Source: Multifurca ochricompacta (lineage: Eukaryota > Basidiomycota > Agaricomycetes > Russulales > Russulaceae). Taken from it: a DNA stretch of 16,669 nucleotides. Under the pieces are notes generated by a model. That model was given only the letters and a program-made list of their open reading frames with translations. It was not told the DNA's origin and did not search any database. The stretch spans positions 1-16,669 of the forward strand of contig WTXG01000510.1 in the NCBI GenBank assembly GCA_022496185.1. The letters run 5' to 3'. Shown here piece after piece: positions 1 through 6,470 of this stretch (within the stretch, counting starts at the first letter, position 1; each line of letters begins with the position of its first letter). Both the position numbers and the translations under genes were made by a program.

Positions 1-1040
1 GGCCATTTTCCCGTTCTTTCCGGTTCCTATTATTTGTTCTAGTTTGGATATGCTTCACTACCTGACATCTTTGAGTCACATGTCACATTTAAAGTGCGAT
101 CTGCAAGTGATCATTCCCGAGTTTCCCCCTTTCGCTAGTGTCCGTTCACGCTCGTATCTGTCTATGGGTGTGCTGATCCGTGATTGCTGTCTCGTCGTTT
201 TCATTCATCTTCATCATGGGTTAAAGGCAAAGAGGTGGGGAGTGCAGTGGGTTGGCTAGAGTGGGGGGGTCATCTCTCGCACAACCACACGTATCACCAG
301 TTTTTATCCGTGTGTGCACCACGGATAGTTTTGCCGCGCTACCTAACTGAGTTATCTTGCTTACTAGAAGGTGTTTCAATACAATAAAATACAATCAATA
401 CAACGCAACACAACACAACACTACCTCCCTTCATTTCTGAATTGTCAAATGCCACTAGAGGATGATTCTCATCATTCATTAGTTTCCAAACCCGAGAATT
501 AAACGCGCTGGGCTTGGTTCCATGAAGTATGACCTTTTGTGACATTTATTTTCAATATTCCATTACTTATTACTTACCGGTACATGAGAGAGAAGAGCAG
601 TGGATGGGTGCGTCTCTCAAGAAGAAAAGAGAACTGGTACCAGTACCCAAGTGGAGAGATCTTGATCGAAGACCGACCCCGTCATGTCCATACCGATTTG
701 AACACAAACATTATATAATAATAATTTTTTTTTGAATATCCTTTTCGGATACGGCTACAGCATAACCATTAAGGGCTTGAATACTCTGGAATAGATAGGC
801 GATATCCTAACCGAATATGTCCAACAAACTTCCCGACTAAGCGACGAGTGTACAAGTGATCAAATCTGCCCCTATTGTGTGCATGCGGTCCCATCCTCCC
901 CTCGACAGATCTCCTCTTTGTCTATGGCAACATGTCTAAAGAATCCAGGTGATTCTTCGTGCTTTCATCCAATTCCTATATCGTGTCGCAATGGTCAACT
1001 CGGATCAATCGCTAGGTGTACTCATCAGGAAAATGACATT
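1..1040. other. No gene recognised
   Basis: Short open frames on both strands here (under 75 codons, most without an ATG start) show no recognisable domain, codon pattern or splice framework. The stretch contains an A/C-rich low-complexity run at 377-421. It also contains TCGGATCAATCGCTA at 1000-1014, which recurs at 4683-4697. It is probably intergenic or decayed repeat DNA. Confidence 0.5.
377..421. repeat. A/C-rich CAATA/CAACA low-complexity tract
   Basis: A degenerate five-base pattern of CAATA and CAACA units runs for about 45 bp. It looks like a decayed pentanucleotide microsatellite. No function is visible. Confidence 0.6.
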
Positions 1041-1083
1041 TTGCTGGATTGGCTAGTGCTAGCCATTCCAGCCAATCCAGCAA
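1041..1083. repeat. Perfect 14-bp inverted repeat (hairpin)
   Basis: The left arm TTGCTGGATTGGCT (1041-1054) and the right arm AGCCAATCCAGCAA (1070-1083) are perfectly complementary around a 15-nt loop. The sequence just upstream (1023-1041) recurs inverted at 5363-5381 with one mismatch. CTAGCCATTCCAGCCA at 1060-1075 recurs directly at 5322-5337. The hairpin therefore belongs to a dispersed repeat, perhaps the end of a small non-autonomous transposon. Confidence 0.7.
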
Positions 1084-1125
1084 TCTGGATTCTCGGTTAG
1101 CTCTAGTGGGCTTGTCTGGATGCTT

Positions 1126-1217
1126 AGAGCCACTTTTCAAATGTAGAGCTACTTTTCAGAAGTAGAGCTACTTCTCTTACCTTTTATTCAAATCTAGAGC
1201 TACTTCTCTTACCTTTT
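1126..1217. repeat. Four-copy tandem repeat beginning AGAGCYACTT
   Basis: Units begin at 1126, 1145, 1164 and 1196 with AGAGCCACTT or AGAGCTACTT. The first two are 19 bp long. The last two share AGAGCTACTTCTCTTACC and the next four T residues exactly. It is a minisatellite-like array of unknown role. Confidence 0.75.
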
Positions 1218-1429
1218 CTGGATTCACTTTTATTTTTTTCTTACTCCGATTTTCACATTAAAAATACAAATCTGTTATAATATTTATACTAATACAAATT
1301 AGACTAAAGGGGACATATACAACCAGGGTCCTGGGAGTTGTGGAAACACAGAGTCGTGGAAATGCCAAAGTGAAAAAAAAAACAAAAGGTATTAGCTCCC
1401 AGCAGATCAGATGAACACAGAAGACTTAC

Positions 1430-1953
1430 CAATGTTGTGTCCATCACAAGTGTTTCGCCAAACAGCATTTAAAAGACAACAGCTCCTGGTCTGATATAAG
1501 TGACCAAAGTAGAAGGGCCTAGCAACAAAAGGGCATGCAACAGAGAGAATGAACAGCACACCATAGCCCAAAGAGAAAGTCAAGATGGGCTCAAGAATAT
1601 CATCTTCCTGGGAAAATGGTAATGGTAATGAGAGTAAGAGAGAGCAACTCAAGAATGAAATAGGAAGGGCGTACCAAGTGTGACAAGTCAATAACTGCTC
1701 ACAGGCAAGAGAACACCAAACACACTGCATACTAAGTTCAAAGTTAAAAAGTTGTCAGTGATAAAAGGAAAAAAGAGCTTATATTTACCTTTCTGCATCT
1801 AGCCCTCAATAAAGAAAAAAGATCCTGTCATGGAAGGAAGTGACATGGTGAGCATGAGTAACTTGGCCACAAAAGAGAGAGATGGAGGAAGAGGGAGAGG
1901 GAGATTGTGAGAGGGAAAAGGAGAAAGATAAATGTGAAGATGATGTGGGGAAG
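1430..1953 (-). other. Possible remnant of an intron-rich minus-strand gene
   Basis: Read on the minus strand, the stretch has consistent splice-like signals: GTAAAT at 1788 with CAG ending at 1725 (64 nt), GTACGC at 1674 with CCCAG ending at 1608 (67 nt, very pyrimidine-rich), and GTAAGT at 1429. The putative exon 1607-1430 is open throughout in one frame and encodes a hydrophobic stretch (about 20 residues around LTFSLGYGVLFILSVA). However, the upstream 50-nt exon is open only in a phase that runs into a stop after splicing. This is therefore a decayed gene, a wrong exon model or chance. I do not recognise the product. The solo LTR at 1954-3158 interrupts the same tract. Confidence 0.25.
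1949..1953. repeat. Target site duplication GGAAG (left copy)
   Basis: These five bases immediately left of the solo LTR are identical to 3159-3163. Five-base duplications are typical of LTR-retrotransposon integrases. Confidence 0.9.
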
Positions 1954-2391
1954 TGTTACACTCAGCCGGGCATTTCGTGTGCAACATGCACAGGTCAGCG
2001 CGGGTCCATTACCTCAGCTGGAAGCCTAGCACGATAAGGCTAGGCTCTAGGCTACTGTCAAGCTTCGGAGTAGAATAGAGTTTGGTGCTATAACCAAGCA
2101 CAGAGAGAGACGGGACGAGTCAGCCAAAGGGAGCTAATCCCCTAGGGCTGTTAAGTGGGGATCAGGCTCAGCTGCAGTGCCAAAAGCACGTCAAACAGAC
2201 TGAAGCTCAAGGGAGTGAAAAAGAGGGGTCAAAGGGGAGGGCACACCCATTGCCAGAGGCAATGGGGGTCCCTGTAGGAATCTCAAAGGTGCAAAAGGAG
2301 GGAAAAGGCTCTGATGTATTCTGGGGTCTAAGATCTCTAGGCTGAAGGCCCAAGAGGTCAAATCTAGGGTTGTACAAACTGTCTACAGGGT

Positions 2392-2399
2392 CTTATATA
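2392..2399 (-). promoter_or_regulatory. TATA box of the solo LTR
   Basis: The minus strand reads TATATAAG from 2399 to 2392. With the spacing of about 34 bp seen in the other LTRs of this window, transcription would begin near 2365 on the minus strand. Confidence 0.55.
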
Positions 2400-2520
2400 C
2401 TGTATGGGGATCTGGTTTGTAGCTAATCAGGAACAGGGTCAGAGTCCTTATCATCCAATAGCAGATAAGATGTCAAATATAGTCCATGATAAGGATAAGC
2501 CTTATCAGAAGCATAATCAT

Positions 2521-2635
2521 GTGGGACAGCCCCACAGGAGTCATATCAGTGTGGGAGGATTCCCACCAGGGTCAGGGGTAAATGGGGAGATAACAGGTCC
2601 CACAGGAGTCAGGGTGGATGTGGGAATACTCCCAC
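2521..2635. repeat. Three short GTGGG...CCCAC hairpins in U3
   Basis: Palindromic units lie at 2521-2535 (GTGGGACAGCCCCAC), 2551-2566 (GTGGGAGGATTCCCAC) and 2620-2635 (GTGGGAATACTCCCAC). The first and third are followed by ACAGGAGTCA-like sequence. Such repeated dyads in U3 may be regulator binding sites, but that is inference. Confidence 0.65.
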
Positions 2636-2723
2636 AGGAATCAGAGAAGCGAATGATAAGCCAGATGGGCCATGTGATCAGAAAGGGGTAAATGATCAGA
2701 TGAAGATGCTGTGATCAGGGTCA

Positions 2724-2828
2724 GGGATCACATGGTCCAAAGTCACATGGTCAGGGATCACATGGTCAAGGATCACATGGTCAAGGATCACATGGCCAAG
2801 GGTCACATGGCCAGGAGTCACATGACTG
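2724..2828. repeat. Seven tandem 15-bp units (RGGATCACATGGTCA-like)
   Basis: Units start at 2724, 2739, 2754, 2769, 2784, 2799 and 2814, each centred on TCACATGG (TCACATGA in the last). They lie in the inferred U3 of the solo LTR, upstream of its TATA box in the minus direction, where tandem repeats often act as enhancers. Translated on the plus strand they give a pentapeptide repeat around HM, which I regard as incidental. Confidence 0.85.
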
Positions 2829-3158
2829 GCAGAGGGTCAAGTACAAGCCAAAGTCGTCTAGTTGTCTGGACTGGTCAGATTGGCAGGGACAATGTCAGGG
2901 GTTCCTATGGGTGTCAAGCACAGGGACAGGGTCAGGAGCAGTGGCCAAGGCATAAGCCAAGGCAGCAAGGAAGGGTGGTGTACATCCAACAGTGTAGCAG
3001 CATAACTACCAGCAGGTTAGGTGTAAATGGCAGCATGGGAGGTCCCAAGGCAACAGGCCAAGGGCATCAAAGAGTGGTCCAGAGAAGGAGGAGATCAAGG
3101 ATGGTGCAAAGAATAAGGCATGGTGTGCAGGGTCAGGAAAAAGAGTAGGGTTGTAACA

Positions 3159-3163
3159 GGAAG
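3159..3163. repeat. Target site duplication GGAAG (right copy)
   Basis: Identical to 1949-1953. Joining the flanks here reconstructs the pre-insertion site. Confidence 0.9.
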
Positions 3164-3666
3164 ACAGCTTTTTGATTGGAGTGTGGAGTGAGTAATTGTG
3201 CATGCAGCGTGGAAAATGTAGTTCCCACACTCACACTCAATGGCAAACCAAACCAAAGAGCGTGTTGAGTGCAGATAAGGGGAACTATATAATAATAATA
3301 ATTATTATTATTATCTTTTATTTATGCAGCAGATAAGATAAAGTAATGTTAATGTTGTCAAAACTGAAGTGAACACTTACAGAAAATAGTCCTTTAAAAC
3401 CAAAAAAAGAGTGTGAAATAAAGAGAGAAAAAATAATACTATTTACTTGTGACAAGATTTGAAGGAACATGTTGTGCATGCAGTGTGTAATAATTGTCTC
3501 CAAATCAGTTATCTGACTCACTGACTCACTTTGAATGATCTAATTGCTAATTGAGCCCGGTTGTCCAGTCCCACCAATACAGTAGCTACTGGCCTGTCTC
3601 AATAAATTTGTGGCCATTCAGACTGTTGCACACAGTAGTCTGTCTTATTAGAATATGTGTATTGGA
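3164..3666. other. No gene recognised; AT-rich with splice-like signals on the minus strand
   Basis: No convincing coding frame is present. On the minus strand GTAAAT, TTTTAAAG and GTAAGT occur between about 3450 and 3370, resembling short introns and continuing the pattern seen left of the solo LTR. A perfect AT trinucleotide palindrome lies at 3289-3314. Confidence 0.4.
3289..3314. repeat. Perfect 26-bp palindrome of ATA/ATT trinucleotides
   Basis: An (ATA)n run switches directly to an (ATT)n run, so the 26 bp equal their own reverse complement. It could extrude as a cruciform and is a likely unstable microsatellite. Confidence 0.85.
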
Positions 3667-3923
3667 TGTTGACACGGCATGTGTCTTGAGGTGCTTCAGG
3701 CATCTGGGTTAGGGTCTAAGCTGTGCTAGATTAGATTAGATAAGGATTCAGAGTTCCGGACTTTTTACTATATCATTATTACTTTCTTTCTCGCGATGCG
3801 CAGCAGCTGACTGATGTACCTTAGTAATCCTGTGTAGCATGTGATATCTCACTGGCCAATGGCCTTTGTCCCTCAGTAGTATATTCTAGCACATTCCATT
3901 GTGCACAGACCATCCTTTAGACA

Positions 3924-3930
3924 TATATAA
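3924..3930 (+). promoter_or_regulatory. TATA box of unit A
   Basis: TATATAA followed by GGAGG. It lies 34 bp before 3958, the first base of the segment later repeated in spliced form, which matches TATA-to-start spacing in the Gypsy LTRs of this window. Confidence 0.6.
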
Positions 3931-3947
3931 GGAGGTCTATTTCGCCT

Positions 3948-3985
3948 CTTACACTTCAGAGTTTTCTTCTCCTCTGAAGTGTAAG
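3948..3985 (+). repeat. 14-bp hairpin across the 5' splice site of unit A
   Basis: CTTACACTTCAGAG (3948-3961) is perfectly complementary to CTCTGAAGTGTAAG (3972-3985), with a 10-nt loop. The right arm contains the exon/intron junction: GTAAG at 3981-3985 pairs with CTTAC. Confidence 0.85.
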
Positions 3986-4036
3986 TTCCTTCTACATTAC
4001 TTCCTACTTATACCTTTGACTAACTGCTCTCTGTAG
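3981..4036 (+). other. Predicted 56-nt GT-AG intron in unit A
   Basis: It begins GTAAGT, carries TGACTAAC as a branch site about 12 nt before the end, and ends CTGTAG. Removing exactly these bases joins 3958-3980 to 4037-4052, and that 39-nt product is present verbatim at 4070-4108. This is unusually direct sequence evidence that the intron is real and was spliced. Confidence 0.8.
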
Positions 4037-4069
4037 CTAACTTGTCTTTTAGGTCAGTAGTATAGTAAT

Positions 4070-4108
4070 AGAGTTTTCTTCTCCTCTGAAGTCTAACTTG
4101 TCTTTTAG
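4070..4108 (+). repeat. Intronless copy of the unit A 5' exons
   Basis: Positions 4070-4092 equal 3958-3980 (23/23), and 4093-4108 equal 4037-4052 (16/16), with no trace of the intron. The copy lies 17 nt after the first D segment. Confidence 0.9.
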
Positions 4109-4180
4109 CCTTACACGCTAACACCAACAGTCAGTATCACTGCACACATGCCTGTTCATCATTGGAAGTATGATAGTTAG

Positions 4181-4621
4181 TCCGGCCCAGCATCTCTGGT
4201 ATTGATTCATGCTGCATGCGTGCTGCTATTCCCAGATGGGTCTAATCATCCCCTTTGGACGGCACCTACTAAGAAGCATGAGGTCCCTTTCACACATTGC
4301 ACCTGCTCCACTGCCATGTGCCTCACCACAGGCCATGCCTTTGTTGCTGAATACCAGGAGCGCTTTCACCCCTCCCTCCCAGTCTCCTCTCGCACCTGCC
4401 CCTGCGACAACACTTCCTTGGCGACATTTGTGCATGTCCTCCTTGAATGCCCCCTGTACATTCAAGCTCAGGTGTATTGGATGCTTACCTTTCAGGACCT
4501 GGGCAACCTTACTCAAGTCTTCAACCATCGTGGACATGTTGGCAACCTGCTGGAGTTCCTCCAGGACACACAGGCCTTCCCCAAGCCCATTACCTCCCTT
4601 TGCCCTTGCGAGCCAGCCTGA
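4181..4621 (+). pseudogene. C-terminal fragment of a LINE-type (non-LTR) retrotransposon ORF
   Basis: The frame is open from 4181 to the TGA at 4619-4621 (146 codons) and has no ATG near its left edge, so it is a 5'-truncated piece. Its visible pattern is TGHAFVAEYQERFHPS, then a Cys/His tail C-P-C...HVLLECPLY, then hydrophobic LLEFLQDTQAF. That order (GHAF...RF, CPC, H...CP, FL..T.AF) matches the tail after the RNase H region of many basidiomycete LINE polyproteins, where it forms a putative zinc-binding end. No reverse transcriptase core is present. Overlapping frames on both strands at 4209-4672 are shadows. I am fairly sure of the LINE-like origin and unsure of the clade. Confidence 0.6.
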
Positions 4622-4682
4622 TTTGGGGGGAATTTGGTGACCAGTAAGTTCCTTTTGTCGGAAATGGATCAATATGGCCAGG

Positions 4683-4697
4683 TCGGATCAATCGCTA
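4683..4697 (+). repeat. 15-bp dispersed repeat TCGGATCAATCGCTA
   Basis: Identical to 1000-1014, with similar bases after it (RGTGT). It lies shortly after the LINE fragment. It may be a shared repeat-family end or a preferred junction sequence. Confidence 0.5.
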
Positions 4698-4839
4698 AGT
4701 GTGTGGTACTAACAAGCGAGTTGTGTGTTGTGCAGTAGCACGCAGACTGCATTTCACCTTCCTGTGAATAGTTTGATACCTTACTTGATTAGACACAATC
4801 CTTCTTTATCTTGGTTACTATAAGCACACTTGTTTACAG

Positions 4840-4847
4840 TATTTAAA
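4840..4847 (+). promoter_or_regulatory. TATA-like box of unit B
   Basis: TATTTAAA lies 34 bp before 4874, the first base of the segment repeated in spliced form. Confidence 0.5.
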
Positions 4848-4867
4848 GGACGCTTTTACTGTACAGT

Positions 4868-4900
4868 TCACTTCAGTTCTGACCAACATAACTGAAGTGA
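4868..4900 (+). repeat. 11-bp hairpin across the 5' splice site of unit B
   Basis: TCACTTCAGTT (4868-4878) pairs perfectly with AACTGAAGTGA (4890-4900) around an 11-nt loop. As in unit A, the right arm contains the exon end and the intron's first bases. Confidence 0.85.
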
Positions 4901-4945
4901 GTATTTTGTTATCTTATCTTTACCTATGTAGCTAACGCGTACTAG
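4897..4945 (+). other. Predicted 49-nt GT-AG intron in unit B
   Basis: It begins GTGAGT, has GCTAAC (4931-4936) as a branch site 9 nt before the end, and ends TACTAG. Excising it joins 4874-4896 to 4946-4966, and the 44-nt product is found verbatim at 4981-5024. Confidence 0.8.
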
Positions 4946-4980
4946 TTATAACTACCATTCTAGGTAAAGACTAATATTAT

Positions 4981-5024
4981 CAGTTCTGACCAACATAACT
5001 GAATTATAACTACCATTCTAGGTA
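4981..5024 (+). repeat. Intronless copy of the unit B 5' exons
   Basis: 4981-5003 equal 4874-4896 (23/23), and 5004-5024 equal 4946-4966 (21/21). It is separated from the first D segment by 14 nt. Confidence 0.9.
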
Positions 5025-5044
5025 GTTTGGATTATCTAACCTCA

Positions 5045-5396
5045 GGCTGCATTCTTTACCTTTTTCTCTCTGGCTTTGGTGAACAGCCTCTGTTTTTCCC
5101 TGTGGCCTCTCTACTTTAGAAAACTACTTTGGTTTTTCCTTATGGGTTTTCCACCATGACTTTGTGTCAACTCCCTCATTGTTCATAGTAATTAGTAGCT
5201 ACATTGTACCCTGATGTGGCTGCGCGATTGGGCACTGTCCCGCAAGCGCATAATAGAATTGATTCAAATAAATTTAAAAAAGCACTGCTATTCCCACATA
5301 TAGTAAACACAATCTGGTGCCCTAGCCATTCCAGCCATTCTAGTCATTCTAGTCATTCTAGCAAATGCCATTTTCCTGATGTATTGAGGGTCTTAC
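5045..5396. other. No gene recognised
   Basis: No domain or convincing frame is visible. The open frame beginning at 5204 runs into the LTR at 5397 and is chance. The stretch holds the 9-bp tandem array at 5326-5361 and the dispersed-repeat sequence shared with 1023-1083. Confidence 0.5.
5326..5361. repeat. Four tandem 9-bp units (YCATTCYAG)
   Basis: CCATTCCAG, CCATTCTAG, TCATTCTAG, TCATTCTAG. It is a short minisatellite within the repeat related to the hairpin at 1041-1083. Confidence 0.85.
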
Positions 5397-5573
5397 TGTT
5401 ACAATCCCTGCCAACTAACCCCATCTTCTTTCACCTCCCCAATCGCGACCCATCTTTACCACCCACTCTCCACTTCACGATCATATCCCCGTCGTGGGAT
5501 CTGTCACATGCTTTACGTCCATCCCCGTGATCCACTTTGTGTCTGTTGACGTGCTGTTTACTTATGTTTGGTC

Positions 5574-5604
5574 TCTTATCTCTTATCTTGTTATCTCTTA
5601 TCTT
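5574..5604 (+). promoter_or_regulatory. GATA-motif cluster in U3 (plus-strand element)
   Basis: Repeated TTATC (GATAA on the other strand) occurs in CTTATCTCTTATCTTGTTAT and the bases after it. The same cluster is kept in both LTRs of the nested element, although the LTRs differ otherwise. Fungal GATA factors bind such sites, so this is a plausible enhancer. Confidence 0.5.
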
Positions 5605-5721
5605 TACGTTCGGACACTTACTTAATACCCTATCAGAAGCCCGACTTTACGCCGTCCGCTTCCGTATATTTGGGCCCACTTGACTCTGATTCCTTATCTC
5701 ATAGACGCCCATTCAGTTATG

Positions 5722-5729
5722 TATATAAG
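5722..5729 (+). promoter_or_regulatory. TATA box of the plus-strand element
   Basis: TATATAAG lies 34 bp upstream of AGACTCGACTT (5756), the predicted 5' end of the transcript. Confidence 0.75.
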
Positions 5730-5755
5730 TCCGCTGTAACTACATTGTAGACCTC

Positions 5756-5766
5756 AGACTCGACTT
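5756..5766 (+). promoter_or_regulatory. Predicted RNA 5' end / self-primer AGACTCGACTT
   Basis: These 11 nt are exactly complementary to 13492-13502, just inside the 5' LTR, with pairing ending on both sides. In Tf1-type elements the first 11 nt of the mRNA anneal to the primer site and prime minus-strand synthesis. The position 34 bp after a TATA box fits the RNA 5' end. Confidence 0.75.
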
Positions 5767-5840
5767 ATTGAATACATCGGTGTTTGTCTTCTGGACTTCC
5801 CTTTGGACCCTTTGACTCGACTATCTCAGTGCTTTTGGCA

Positions 5841-5845
5841 CTTTC
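5841..5845. repeat. Target site duplication CTTTC (left copy)
   Basis: Identical to 13341-13345. It flanks the nested minus-strand element. Confidence 0.95.
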
Positions 5846-6105
5846 TGTTACATCCGGTGCGGGACGTTCCACACGACTTGTGTGACAGCGTTCGTTCGTT
5901 ATCAGGGAAAGGTCAATAAGACCTTTGGAGTTCGTATGAAAGAGTCAAAGTCAAAGAGGCTGTACTCTAAGACATGTTGAGCGGAAAGTACCAGAAGTAC
6001 TTCTGTTGAGAGGGTCGAGTCAAAGCGTTCAAAGGGAAGTCCAGAAGACAAGCACCGATGTATTCAATAAGTCGAGTCTGAGGTCTACAGCGTAGCTACA
6101 GCGGA

Positions 6106-6113
6106 CTTATATA
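6106..6113 (-). promoter_or_regulatory. TATA box in the 3' LTR
   Basis: The minus strand reads TATATAAG, 34 bp before AGACTCGACTT at 6079-6069. Transcription from here would read leftward into the older LTR and flank. Confidence 0.65.
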
Positions 6114-6232
6114 CGTAATCGAATGAGCGTCTAAAGATAAGATACACCGAGTCATGTGGGCCCAAATATACGAAAGCGGAGGGCGTAAAGCCTGGCTTCT
6201 GATAGGGAATTAAGTAAGTGTCCGGTCGTAAA

Positions 6233-6266
6233 GATAAGGGATAAGAGATAAGAGATAAGATAAGAG
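6233..6266 (-). promoter_or_regulatory. GATAA-repeat cluster in U3 (3' LTR)
   Basis: Five or more GATAA cores lie in near-tandem 6-8 bp spacing on the plus strand. The copy in the other LTR (13116-13156) is longer, so the array varies in length between the two ends of one insertion. Confidence 0.5.
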
Positions 6267-6439
6267 AGCCAATCATGAGTACAGTGAGATAAACAACGCA
6301 AAGCCGATCACGGGGAGGGAAGCAAGGCACGTGACGGGTCCCAGGACGGAGACGTGATCAAGAATGTAAAGTAGGGGGACGGGTGGGGTCGTCATTGGGG
6401 ATCGTGAAGAAAATGGGTTGCTAGGCAAGGGCCGTAACA

Positions 6440-6453
6440 TCACCCCCTCTTCT
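6440..6453 (-). promoter_or_regulatory. Polypurine tract (plus-strand primer)
   Basis: The minus strand reads AGAAGAGGGGGTGA immediately before the 3' LTR (TGTTACGG). An RNase H-resistant purine run at this place primes plus-strand DNA synthesis in LTR retroelements. Confidence 0.8.
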
Positions 6454-6470
6454 GGCTCTAGCTGTCCCAG

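Larger units (their letters stand above)
1954..3158 (-). mobile_element. Solo LTR, 1205 bp, minus orientation
   Basis: The segment begins TGTTACA and ends TGTAACA, a perfect 7-bp terminal inverted repeat of the TG...CA type, and is flanked by GGAAG on both sides. No gag or pol coding lies inside, so this is what remains after LTR-LTR recombination removed an element's body. Orientation is inferred from a TATATAAG box on the minus strand at 2399-2392. Upstream of it (higher coordinates) lies a repeat-rich region suited to U3, with a 15-bp tandem array and three small hairpins. The purine-rich plus strand creates long spurious open frames (2404-2691, 2711-3148), which I do not take as genes. 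The superfamily cannot be told from the LTR alone. Confidence 0.9.
3667..4129 (+). mobile_element. LTR-like unit A with internal intron and spliced duplicate
   Basis: The proposed ends are TGTTG (3667) and CAACA (4129), a 5-bp inverted pair. A TATATAA box at 3924 and a hairpin near the predicted start site support a promoter reading to the right. The flanks (TTGGA left, GTCAG right) are not duplicated, and no primer-binding site or coding follows, so it may be a truncated or rearranged LTR, or the ends may be misplaced. Downstream of the start it contains exon H (3958-3980), a 56-nt intron (3981-4036), exon D (4037-4052) and then an H+D copy without the intron (4070-4108). Unit B near 4840 shares this plan. 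Confidence 0.5.
4840..5044 (+). mobile_element. LTR-like unit B with internal intron and spliced duplicate
   Basis: This unit is homologous in plan to unit A. It has TATTTAAA at 4840, then AAGGA and CACTTCAG at 4869-4876, then exon H (4874-4896), a 49-nt intron (4897-4945), exon D (4946-4966) and an exact intronless H+D copy (4981-5024). The similarity to unit A (TATA..AAGGA, CACTTCAG, TGTAGCTAAC) shows common descent, but the exon sequences differ. The true ends are not clear. CTAACCTCA at 5036-5044 resembles the terminal CTAACACCAACA of unit A and is taken tentatively as the right edge; the left edge is undefined. Confidence 0.45.
5397..5845 (+). repeat. 5' LTR of the plus-strand element, left part
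   Basis: TGTTAC start, U3 with a TTATC/GATA cluster (5574-5604), TATA box 5722-5729, predicted start site at 5756, then R/U5 up to the insertion point. It aligns along its length with the reverse complement of the LTRs at 5846-6439 and 12726-13340 but is clearly more diverged. With its right part (13346-13489) it totals 593 bp, against 594 and 615 bp for the other two. Confidence 0.9.
5846..6439 (-). repeat. 3' LTR of the nested element (594 bp)
   Basis: It runs from TGTTACATCC to GGCCGTAACA on the plus strand. Compared by eye with the other LTR it shows around ten substitutions, several one-base gaps (all missing here) and a shorter GATA-repeat tract. It includes TATA at 6106-6113 and the AGACTCGACTT complement at 6069-6079. 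Confidence 0.95.

Noticed and set aside
1126..1217. CRISPR-like array
   Set aside because: Unit spacing is irregular, repeats are imperfect and short, there are no unique spacers, and the context is eukaryotic.
2404..3148. Two plus-strand open frames with a repeated His-Met pentapeptide
   Set aside because: They lie wholly within a solo LTR with proven ends. The repeats come from a 15-bp DNA array and the plus strand is purine-rich, which removes stops by composition.
3662..4134. Unit A as a solo LTR with a target duplication
   Set aside because: TTGGA and GTCAG do not match, so the ends remain provisional.
4209..4672. Alternative long frames on both strands over the LINE fragment (including a 148-codon minus frame)
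   Set aside because: Only the frame 4181-4621 shows the family pattern (GHAF, CPC, H...CP). The others are shadows of a GC-rich coding piece.
4964..4983. A second mini-intron (GT...AG) between D1 and H2 in unit B, and a similar GT...AG at 4053-4071 in unit A
   Set aside because: At about 20 nt they are too short for spliceosomal introns, and no spliced product is seen.
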